Assembly: GCA_016199375.1 (NCBI GenBank) | Contig: JACQGV010000043.1 | Span: forward strand, 1 to 5,910 | DNA: 5,910 nucleotides | Source of the DNA: Chloroflexota bacterium | Lineage (GTDB): Bacteria > Chloroflexota > Dehalococcoidia > SHYM01 | Reading direction: 5' to 3' | In this document: positions 1 through 5,556 of the stretch, piece after piece | Layout: every line of letters begins with the position of its first letter | Position numbering within the stretch: the stretch's first letter is position 1 | The notes under the pieces: generated by a model | What the model saw: only the letters and a program-made list of their open reading frames with translations | Told to the model about the DNA's origin: nothing | Database searches by the model: none | Made by a program: the position numbers and the translations under genes

Positions 1-40
1 GCGGCTGCCCCATTGCGTGAACCCGGAGGTGTACCGATGA
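1..40 (+). CDS. 3' end of an upstream gene, possibly a D-2-hydroxyacid dehydrogenase (partial)
   Basis: The frame starting at base 2 is open to a TGA at 38-40 and reads RLPHCVNPEVYR. The stop overlaps the next gene's ATG as ATGA, the classic arrangement for translational coupling. The VNPEVY ending resembles the extreme C-terminus of NAD(P)-dependent D-isomer-specific 2-hydroxyacid dehydrogenases, which often finish with a 'vNPEv' segment after the last helix. Only 12 residues are visible, so the family call is a motif-level inference. The alternative frame starting at base 3 stops at 18-20 and gives no recognisable sequence. The presence of a coding end is more secure than its identity. Confidence 0.45.
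   Translation, partial: RLPHCVNPEVYR
25..30 (+). promoter_or_regulatory. Shine-Dalgarno site that fixes the DUF6282 start
   Basis: GGAGGT lies 6 nt before the ATG at 37. An in-frame TTG exists at 13, but it has no such site and would fall deeper inside the preceding gene. The strong site together with the ATGA overlap selects 37 as the start. Confidence 0.75.
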
Positions 41-981
41 GCATCCAGCGGCCCACTCCCCCGACAGACCCAGCCCAGGCACCGGAGAGCGACCACGTCC
101 GGGCCATCGCGGAAGGAAGGCGGGCAAGCCTGGCGCCGGCGGTGGCGGAGCTCATGGCCGGCGCCATTGACATGCACGTCCACGCCGGGCCCGACCCCAG
201 GGTGGAGCGGCGCCAGGATTGGCTGGAGCTGGGCCGGGACGCGGCGGCCGCGGGCATGCGGGCCCTGGTCTTCAAGAGCCATGACTACCCCACGATACCC
301 GCGGCAGCCCTGGTGAACCGGCTGCTAGCGGGCGTGAGGGCGCTGGGCAGCGTCACCCTCGACCTGGAGGTTGGGGGCCTGAACCCTCAGGCGGTGGAGG
401 CCTCCGCCAGGATGGGGGCGCGGGTCGTCTGGATGCCCACCCTGACCTCGGCCCACGACCGGCGCAAGCTGGGACTGCCGGGTGCGGGCGTCGCGCTCTG
501 CGACGGCGACGGCAGGCTGCGGCTGGAGGTGGGGGAGATCATCGCTCTGGCCAAGGAGCACAACCTGGTGCTGGCCACGGGCCACATCTCAGCCGAGGAG
601 ACCTACGCCCTGGTCCAGGCCGCGCAGCGGGAGGGGGTGTGGAGGCTGGTGGCCACCCACGCCCTGCTGAAGCGGGTGGGGGCCGGGCTATCCCTGGCGC
701 AGCAGCGGGAGCTGGGGGAGCGGGGCGTCTTCATCGAGCAGAGCTTCATCGGGGTCATGCCGGCCTTCTACGGCTACAGCGTGGCCGAGCTAGCCGAGGC
801 GGTCCGGGCGGTGGGCCCGGCGCAGACGGTGCTGAGCACGGACCTGGGGCAGTACGTGAACCCGCCACCGGTGGAGGGCTTCCGCATGATGCTGGCGGCG
901 CTCCTGGGCGCCGGCGTCGCCGCCCCTGACCTGGCGACGATGGTGAAGGCGAACCCGGCCCGCCTGCTGGGGCTGGAGTAA
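37..981 (+). CDS. DUF6282 family protein, putative amidohydrolase-superfamily metal-dependent hydrolase
   Basis: The protein is 314 residues from the ATG at 37. It has no signal peptide or membrane segment, so it is probably cytosolic. After a Pro-rich, poorly conserved N-terminus of about 40 residues comes DMHVHAGPD (45-53). Its HxH pair, H47 and H49, is the hallmark of the metal site after strand 1 of amidohydrolase TIM barrels. Further likely ligands or catalytic residues follow in the usual order: K80/H82 in FKSHD, H183 in TGHIS, H208 in VATHAL and D269 in STDLGQ. This pattern matches what I recall of the DUF6282 family, whose substrate is not known to me. The gene overlaps its upstream neighbour by 4 nt and lies 5 nt before the glycosylase gene, so the three are probably cotranscribed. 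A distant PHP-like or dihydroorotase-like hydrolase is the main alternative. The hydrolase fold is fairly secure. The reaction is unknown. Confidence 0.8.
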   Translation: MSIQRPTPPTDPAQAPESDHVRAIAEGRRASLAPAVAELMAGAIDMHVHAGPDPRVERRQDWLELGRDAAAAGMRALVFKSHDYPTIPAAALVNRLLAGVRALGSVTLDLEVGGLNPQAVEASARMGARVVWMPTLTSAHDRRKLGLPGAGVALCDGDGRLRLEVGEIIALAKEHNLVLATGHISAEETYALVQAAQREGVWRLVATHALLKRVGAGLSLAQQRELGERGVFIEQSFIGVMPAFYGYSVAELAEAVRAVGPAQTVLSTDLGQYVNPPPVEGFRMMLAALLGAGVAAPDLATMVKANPARLLGLE

Positions 982-986
982 CGCCC

Positions 987-1637
987 ATGCCCGCAAGGGT
1001 CGCCTCGAAGGCAGGCCCCGTGGCCGCCCGGCGCGGCTTTGCCACGGGGGCCCAGGCCCTCGCCAAGGTTGACCCCATCCTGGCTGCCATCATCCGGCGG
1101 GTGGGGCCCATCGCGCTGCCCCCTCCGAGAGACCCGTTCTTCGCGCTGGTGCGCGCGATCCTGTACCAGCAGCTCGCGGGGAGCGCCGCCGCCGCTATCC
1201 TGCGCCGCACCCTGGCGCTGTACCCGAAGAGCGACTGCCCGACACCGGCGGCGCTGCTGGCTACGGGCGAAGAGGCTCTACGCTCCGCCGGCGTCTCGCG
1301 CCAGAAGGCAGCATACCTGAAGGACCTGGCCGCCAAGTTCGCCGACGGCACCCTCTCGCCGGCGAAGCTCCGCAGGCTGCCGGACGACGAGCTGGAGGCA
1401 GCCCTTACCTCGGTAAAGGGCGTGGGGCGCTGGACGGCTGACATGTTTCTCATCTTCACCCTGCACCGCCTGGATGTGCTGCCGGTGGGCGACCTGGGCC
1501 TGCGCAAGGCCGTGATGCGGGCCTACAGCCTGCCTGGGCCGCCGACGCCCGCGGAGCTGATGGCGATGGGCGAGCGCTGGCGCCCCTACCGGTCGGTAGC
1601 CACCATGTACCTCTGGCGCGGAGCGGATGCCCCCTAA
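987..1637 (+). CDS. alkA: DNA-3-methyladenine glycosylase II (AlkA-type, HhH-GPD superfamily)
   Basis: The 216-residue protein is predicted to excise alkylated bases such as 3-methyladenine by hydrolysing the N-glycosidic bond, the first step of base excision repair. The segment YQQLAGSAAAAI (60-71) matches the conserved helix of the family. The helix-hairpin-helix is near 139-154 (VKGVGRWTADMF). W149 stands where bifunctional endonuclease III-like enzymes carry the lyase lysine, as in E. coli AlkA, so it should be a monofunctional glycosylase. The catalytic aspartate is D169 in LPVGDLGLRKA. There is no iron-sulfur cysteine cluster. The protein lacks the extra N-terminal domain of E. coli AlkA and resembles the short bacterial/archaeal form. 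The ATG at 987 is preceded by GGAG at 975-978, 8 nt away. It follows the hydrolase gene by 5 nt, implying cotranscription, although no functional link is obvious. Confidence 0.9.
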   Translation: MPARVASKAGPVAARRGFATGAQALAKVDPILAAIIRRVGPIALPPPRDPFFALVRAILYQQLAGSAAAAILRRTLALYPKSDCPTPAALLATGEEALRSAGVSRQKAAYLKDLAAKFADGTLSPAKLRRLPDDELEAALTSVKGVGRWTADMFLIFTLHRLDVLPVGDLGLRKAVMRAYSLPGPPTPAELMAMGERWRPYRSVATMYLWRGADAP

Positions 1638-1640
1638 ATG

Positions 1641-1668
1641 GGCCTCCTTGCGCCGGAGCAGGGGGGCC
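1641..1668 (+). terminator. Stem-loop just after the alkA stop, possible terminator without U-tract
   Basis: Bases 1641-1651 pair with 1658-1668 in an uninterrupted 11-bp stem with two G-U pairs, closed by the 6-nt loop GCCGGA. It starts 3 nt after the TAA of the glycosylase gene. The two wobble pairs hold only in + strand RNA, consistent with a role in the alkA transcript. No run of T follows, so it is not a textbook intrinsic terminator. It could instead be a 3' stabiliser or a partial terminator. Confidence 0.45.
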
Positions 1669-1676
1669 ACTAGACT
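1648..1676 (+). promoter_or_regulatory. Weak candidate sigma70-type promoter for moxR
   Basis: TTGCGC (1648-1653) and TAGACT (1671-1676) are separated by exactly 17 nt and would start transcription near 1683, about 26 nt before the GTG of moxR. The matches to consensus are only 3/6 and 4/6, and the -35 part lies inside the alkA stem-loop. This is weak evidence. Confidence 0.22.
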
Positions 1677-1708
1677 GGGGGCATTGTGGCAGGTGAGCGA
1701 CGGCAACG

Positions 1709-2734
1709 GTGAGCGACGTGGCGACGGTGAAGGCGACGGCCGACCGGCTGCGCGAGAGCGTGGAGCGGGTCATCGTCGGCAAGCGCGAGGCCGTGGACCT
1801 GGCGCTGGTGGCCCTGCTCTGCGCCGGCCACGTGCTCGTCGAGGACGTGCCTGGGATCGGGAAGACGACCCTGGTCAAGGCCCTGGCCCGCTCCCTGGGC
1901 TGCTCCTTCCGGCGCATCCAGTTCACCCCCGACCTGATGCCGGCGGACATCACCGGCATCAACTACTACAACCAGAAGTCCGGGGAGTTCGAGTTCCGTC
2001 CGGGCCCGCTCATGGCCCAGATTGTCCTGGCGGACGAGATCAACCGCGCGACGCCGCGCACCCAGTCGGCGCTGCTGGAGGCCATGGAGGAGCGCCAGGT
2101 GACCTTGGATGGGGTCACGATGCCCCTGCCGCGCCCCTTCCTGGTCTTTGCCACCCAGAACCCGGTGGAGCTGGAGGGCACCTTCCCCCTGCCGGAGGCC
2201 CAGCTTGACCGCTTTCTGCTCCGCCTGGCCCTCGGCTACCCCTCCGAGGCCGACGAGGGGCGCATCCTGGTCCGCTTCGACGCCGAGAATCCCCTGGAGC
2301 GCTTGGAGCCCGTGGTCTCCGAGCGGGAGCTGCTGGCGCTCCAGTCGGCGGTGGGCCAGGTGAAGGTGGAGGACTCGGTGCGTGACTACGTGGTGGCGCT
2401 CAGCCGGGCGACCCGGAAAGGCCGTGGCGTGGAGCTGGGGGCCAGCCCCCGGGCGACGCTGGCCCTGTACCGCAGCAGCCAGGCCCGGGCGGCCCTCCAG
2501 GGTCGGGACTATGTGCTGCCCGACGACGTGAAGGCGCTGGCGCCATCGGTGCTCGCCCACCGCCTGCTGTTGGGCGCCGAGAGCCGGCTGCGGGGCCATT
2601 CGGCGGCGGACGCCGTGAAGGAAGTCCTGGACCACACCCCGGTGCCGGTGCTCTCGGGGGTGGCGACAGCTCCCGCCCCCGGTGAGCCGGCGGGACAGGC
2701 TGACTTCCGGCGCCCCTCTCAGCAGGGCCGCTAG
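1709..2734 (+). CDS. moxR: MoxR-family AAA+ ATPase
   Basis: This 341-residue cytosolic AAA+ ATPase should act as a chaperone-like remodeller, as MoxR proteins do in maturing metal enzymes or assembling membrane complexes. All the key elements are present: Walker A EDVPGIGKTT (45-54, K52), Walker B IVLADE (105-110, D109/E110), sensor 1 ATQNP (148-152, N151), arginine finger in QLDRF (R168) and sensor 2 GASPRA (244-249, R248). The lid domain extends to about 310. The last 30 residues are a Pro/Ala/Gly-rich, probably disordered tail. The start is GTG at 1709. An AGGTGA lies 12 nt upstream, which is long, so a nearby in-frame GTG (1718 or 1727) is possible. MoxR genes are normally followed by a DUF58 gene. 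Here an unrelated MFS gene follows, so the partner is missing or elsewhere. The substrate cannot be inferred. Confidence 0.92.
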   Translation: MSDVATVKATADRLRESVERVIVGKREAVDLALVALLCAGHVLVEDVPGIGKTTLVKALARSLGCSFRRIQFTPDLMPADITGINYYNQKSGEFEFRPGPLMAQIVLADEINRATPRTQSALLEAMEERQVTLDGVTMPLPRPFLVFATQNPVELEGTFPLPEAQLDRFLLRLALGYPSEADEGRILVRFDAENPLERLEPVVSERELLALQSAVGQVKVEDSVRDYVVALSRATRKGRGVELGASPRATLALYRSSQARAALQGRDYVLPDDVKALAPSVLAHRLLLGAESRLRGHSAADAVKEVLDHTPVPVLSGVATAPAPGEPAGQADFRRPSQQGR

Positions 2735-2741
2735 CCAGGCG

Positions 2742-2782
2742 CTGGGAGCGTGCGGGGTCGCGTCCCAGGCGACTGCTCCCGG
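2742..2782 (+). terminator. Stem-loop after the moxR stop, possible weak terminator
   Basis: Bases 2742-2750 pair with 2774-2782 (core GGGAGC/GCTCCC plus C-G and two wobbles) around a 23-nt loop that contains a smaller GGG/CCC pairing. It begins 7 nt after the moxR TAG. There is no U-tract, so assignment as a terminator is tentative. Confidence 0.25.
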
Positions 2783-2821
2783 GCGTAGTGTATCGAAGGC
2801 TCCCTCTGCAGCCAGGGAAGA

Positions 2822-2843
2822 AGCCGCGTCCAGCCTTGCGGCT
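2822..2843 (+). repeat. Inverted repeat immediately upstream of the MFS gene
   Basis: AGCCGCG (2822-2828) and TGCGGCT (2837-2843) form a 7-bp stem with one G-U pair and an 8-nt loop, ending 2 nt before the ATG at 2846. It could be an operator or an RNA hairpin. In such GC-rich DNA it could also be chance. Confidence 0.25.
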
Positions 2844-2845
2844 AG

Positions 2846-4330
2846 ATGTACAATGCGCTGATGGGCCCCGGGCGGTCTGGTCCTGGGGTCACGCCGAGGA
2901 GGGAATCCACGCCCAGCCACTCTGAATCAATCGGCGCGCGGTCGCGCAACGAGCGAGTAATCGTGGCGGACGGCCAAACGATCGGCGCCACTTCTCCTGG
3001 CGCCGCCTCGACGCCGCTGTTGGCGTCTGCCCAGGCAGCCACCGCAGGCGCTGGACCGGCCGAAAGCATCGGCACGTTTCACGCGCTCGGGCTGAGGGAC
3101 TATCGTCTCCTCTGGATTAGCAACCTCTTCGCCAGCGCGGGAATGTGGATCCAGATGGCTACACTAGGGTGGGTGGTGTATGACCTGACTGGTTCGGGCA
3201 CCTTGCTGGGTGCCATGAACGGCACCCGTGCAATACCGTTCTTGTTGCTGGCCCCGCTAGCAGGTGTGGCGGCAGACCGCATGAACCGCCGCGCCATCAT
3301 GCTGGGAACCCAGGTCGTAACGGTGTTGATAGCACTGGGGCTGGCCATCGGGCTGGCGCTGGACCGGGTTATCATTTGGCACCTGTTCGCGTTCAGCTTC
3401 ATCAGCGCTGCGGTCCAGGTCTTCTACATGCCGGTACAGCAAACCGTGGTGTTTGACCTGGTGCCCAGGCGCGTGGTCCCCAATGCGGTAGCGCTCGGCA
3501 GTGCCGCCTTCAACATTACTCGCGTGTTAGGGCCCAGCATTGCGGGTTTCTTGATTGCAGGGCTGGGGCCGGAAGGCAATTTCTTTGTCCAGAGCGCCGC
3601 CTACATGGGGGTGGTCATAAGCATTGCGATGATTACCTTCCCCGTCAGGCTGGCCCCTCCTGGCGGGCCCTCCGTAGCGCGAAATATAGCGGAAGGATTC
3701 CGCTACGTGGTTAAGGACCGCACAACCCGGGTGCTGCTGATGCTTGCGATCATTCCACCCCTGCTCATAATCCCCTCCATGATGGCGCTCATGCCCGTCT
3801 TTGCCAAAGATATCTTCCATAGCGGGCCTACCGGGCTGGGGCTGCTCCTGTCTGCCTCCGGCTTGGGAGGATTGCTGGGCGCGCTCTTCACGGCTTCTCT
3901 GGGTCGCTTTGAGCGGCGTGGCCTGATGCAGCTCGGGGTACTGTTGCTGGCCAGCAGCGCGCTCTTCGCGTTCGGGTTTACGCGCTCTATGGGAGCCGCC
4001 CTGCCCTTGCTGGTGGTGGCAGGTTTCGGCGAGATGATCTACATGACTACCAACCAGACCATGCTGCAACTTTCAGTGCCAGACCACATGCGCGGACGCG
4101 TAACCAGCCTCTTCATGCTGACCATGGCGCTGATGCCGGCAGGGGCCATGTTGTTTGGCGGCGCGGCAGACCTGGTTGGTGCCCCAGCGGTGGTAAAGGG
4201 AGCCTCCGCTGCGGCGCTGGGGCTAGGGTTGCTCTTGCTAGTCTTCGCGCCCCGGGTGCGCAACCTCCGTCTCAGCCAGGTCGGCTCTGCCGCCGCCAGC
4301 GCCCATCCGCCTGCGGGCAGCGGGGCCTAA
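2846..4330 (+). CDS. Major facilitator superfamily exporter (MFS_3, EntS-like)
   Basis: The frame encodes 494 residues with about 12 hydrophobic helices between roughly 86 and 469. That suggests a proton-driven inner-membrane exporter of small molecules. The MFS signature loop between helices 2 and 3 is present as GVAADRMNRRA (140-150). A related basic loop GRFERRG lies at 353-359. VPDHMRGRVTSLF (411-423) before helix 11 is typical of the EntS-like MFS_3 group, which includes siderophore, macrolide and multidrug exporters. The first 75 residues are Ser/Ala/Pro-rich, unlike the usual short cytoplasmic N-terminus, and no ribosome site precedes ATG 2846. ATG 2861 or GTG 2963 (455 residues) may be the true start. 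Counted lines are 57-65% G+C, below the flanking genes, suggesting different ancestry. The substrate is unknown. Confidence 0.88.
   Translation: MYNALMGPGRSGPGVTPRRESTPSHSESIGARSRNERVIVADGQTIGATSPGAASTPLLASAQAATAGAGPAESIGTFHALGLRDYRLLWISNLFASAGMWIQMATLGWVVYDLTGSGTLLGAMNGTRAIPFLLLAPLAGVAADRMNRRAIMLGTQVVTVLIALGLAIGLALDRVIIWHLFAFSFISAAVQVFYMPVQQTVVFDLVPRRVVPNAVALGSAAFNITRVLGPSIAGFLIAGLGPEGNFFVQSAAYMGVVISIAMITFPVRLAPPGGPSVARNIAEGFRYVVKDRTTRVLLMLAIIPPLLIIPSMMALMPVFAKDIFHSGPTGLGLLLSASGLGGLLGALFTASLGRFERRGLMQLGVLLLASSALFAFGFTRSMGAALPLLVVAGFGEMIYMTTNQTMLQLSVPDHMRGRVTSLFMLTMALMPAGAMLFGGAADLVGAPAVVKGASAAALGLGLLLLVFAPRVRNLRLSQVGSAAASAHPPAGSGA
2983..3005 (+). repeat. Perfect inverted repeat in the 5' part of the MFS frame
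   Basis: CGGCGCCA (2983-2990) and TGGCGCCG (2998-3005) are perfectly complementary over 8 bp with a 7-nt loop. It lies 18 nt after the alternative GTG start at 2963. If that start is used, the hairpin would sit in the early coding region and could modulate initiation. Otherwise it is simply within the N-terminal extension. Confidence 0.35.
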
Positions 4331-4361
4331 AGACCCTGGCTAACTCATCAGCACCCGCCGG

Positions 4362-4400
4362 CTCGCAGCCACCCTGCTGCGCTGTGACGGCCGCTGCGAG
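4362..4400 (+). repeat. Inverted repeat in the MFS-corA gap
   Basis: CTCGCAGC (4362-4369) is perfectly complementary to GCTGCGAG (4393-4400), with a 23-nt loop. It starts 31 nt after the MFS stop and ends 73 nt before the corA start, in a 143-nt gap with no other clear feature. It could be a terminator-like element for the MFS gene or part of a corA leader. No T-run follows it. Confidence 0.35.
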
Positions 4401-4473
4401 AACGAGTTGGCCGAGGGGAGCCTAAGCTGGAATCGAAAGCGGAGCAGGCCCCTGCCAAGAGGTCGGGGAGCGC

Positions 4474-5448
4474 ATGATCGCCAGTACCCTCTACTACTCG
4501 CCTGGGGAAGGGGTGCGCCAGGTCCTCTCGGCTGACGAGGTCAAGCACCTCCTGCAGCGGCGCGAGGGCCTGCTGTGGCTCGACACGCAGGGCACCTCGC
4601 CCGAGGACGCCCGGCTGCTGGCGGATGCCTTTCGCTTTCACCCTCTCGCTATAGACGACTGTCTCTCCACTGCCATCCACCCGCCCAAGGTGGACGAGTT
4701 CGAGGACCATATCTTTGTCATCGTCCACGGGGCGAAGCTGGACGGTGGCTCCGCGGTCGCCGAGACCACCGAGCTATGCCTGTTCCTGGGCGAGCACTTC
4801 GTAGTCACGGAGCATGATCTCCCGCTGCCCATCGCGGCCGAGCTCAGGGCACGTTGCCAGGAGGACGGAGGCCCCATGCGCCGGGGCGCCGACTTCCTGG
4901 CCCACGCCCTAATTGATGGCGTGGTGGGCCAGTTCCAGCCCACCGTGGAGGGGCTGGCCTTGCGGGGCGCTGAGCTGGAGGAGGCGGTGGTGGACGATCC
5001 CCGGCCGGAGCAGCTGCGCGAGGTGAGCGCGCTGCGCCGGAGCGCGGTGGCCCTGCTGCGGGTCATCGCCCCCCAGCGGGAGGTGCTGCACCGCCTGAGC
5101 CTGGGCGACTACCCGTTCGTAGGCAAGACGGCCCGGGTGTACTTCAGCGACGTCTACGACCAGCTCTGGCGCATCGAGGAGGAGGTGCTGTCCCTGCGCG
5201 AGCTGACGGAGAGCGCCCTGAACATCTACATGTCCTCCATCTCCAACCGCCTCAGCTCGGTGATGAAGGTGCTCTCCATCATCGCCACCATCTTCCTGCC
5301 GCTATCCCTGGTGGCGGGGTTCTTCGGCATGAACTTCGGCTACATCCCCGGGCTGGCGCTGCGCCAGGGCTATCTTATTGCCCTGGGGATCATGGTCGCC
5401 CTGGCGCTGGTGATGCTGTACCTCTTCCGCCGCCAGCGCTGGCTTTAG
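4474..5448 (+). CDS. corA: CorA-type magnesium/divalent cation channel
   Basis: The 324-residue protein should form a homopentameric inner-membrane channel for Mg2+ or related cations. The cytoplasmic domain covers about 1-250. Helix 1 spans 262-284, with SNRLSSVMKVLSIIATIF leading to the diagnostic GMN at 285-287. Helix 2 spans about 299-318, followed by the basic tail RRQRWL, which parallels the KKKKWL end of Thermotoga maritima CorA. Aligned by eye to that protein, the regulatory-site D253 is kept as D226 and D89 is probably E77. The pore positions become M264, L267, L275 and S278. N288 is replaced by S261, and both acidic residues of the periplasmic loop are Gly (G288, G292). ATG 4474 is preceded by AGAGGT (10 nt away) and GGGGAG (3 nt away). 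The gene stands alone and converges on the - strand gene. A ZntB-like exporter is less likely. Confidence 0.93.
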   Translation: MIASTLYYSPGEGVRQVLSADEVKHLLQRREGLLWLDTQGTSPEDARLLADAFRFHPLAIDDCLSTAIHPPKVDEFEDHIFVIVHGAKLDGGSAVAETTELCLFLGEHFVVTEHDLPLPIAAELRARCQEDGGPMRRGADFLAHALIDGVVGQFQPTVEGLALRGAELEEAVVDDPRPEQLREVSALRRSAVALLRVIAPQREVLHRLSLGDYPFVGKTARVYFSDVYDQLWRIEEEVLSLRELTESALNIYMSSISNRLSSVMKVLSIIATIFLPLSLVAGFFGMNFGYIPGLALRQGYLIALGIMVALALVMLYLFRRQRWL

Positions 5449-5479
5449 GCTGCCCTGGCTCTGTTGACACCCCTGCTTA

Positions 5480-5556
5480 CAAGCGCTTTCTTCCCACCCT
5501 CGCAACGTCCCTGGGTTTGAGGGGATAACCCTCAAGCTCTCTGCGCCCTCGCAACG
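5480..5556. repeat. Imperfect direct repeat pair flanking a hairpin at the convergent junction
   Basis: CCCTCGCAACG occurs exactly at 5497-5507 and again at 5546-5556. The similarity extends leftward, with both copies beginning CAAGC (5480 and 5533), so units of 28 and 24 nt are recognisable. The right copy is the last codons and stop of the - strand gene. The left copy lies in the non-coding gap. Confidence 0.5.
5513..5539 (+). terminator. Stem-loop between corA and the - strand gene, possible terminator
   Basis: Bases 5513-5523 pair with 5529-5539 in an 11-bp stem with the loop GATAA. The inner 7 bp (TTGAGGG/CCCTCAA) are perfect on either strand. The outer pairs include two G-U pairs that exist only in + strand RNA, favouring a role for the corA transcript. 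The - strand gene's TGA (5534-5532) sits inside the stem. No U-tract follows on either strand. Confidence 0.45.

Noticed and set aside
755..1507. 250-codon open frame on the - strand across the hydrolase and alkA
   Set aside because: The product is Arg/Ser/Pro-rich and low in complexity, and it spans two well-supported + strand genes.
1627..2208. 193-codon + strand frame overlapping the start of moxR
   Set aside because: It is a Gly/Arg/Pro-rich shift frame of moxR with no domain. The moxR frame carries the conserved motifs.
1670..2920. Long open frame on the - strand (416 codons) opposite moxR
   Set aside because: It is antisense to a MoxR gene with every AAA+ motif intact. The translation is rich in Arg, His, Gln and Gly with no recognisable domain, as expected from stop-poor GC-rich DNA.
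3527..4069. 180-codon - strand frame opposite the MFS gene
   Set aside because: Gln/His/Gly-rich translation with no motif. The opposite strand shows clear transmembrane helices and MFS signatures.
5464..5469. Perfect TTGACA -35 box after corA
   Set aside because: At the correct spacing (5487-5492) the sequence is TTTCTT, with no -10 element, and no + strand gene lies downstream.
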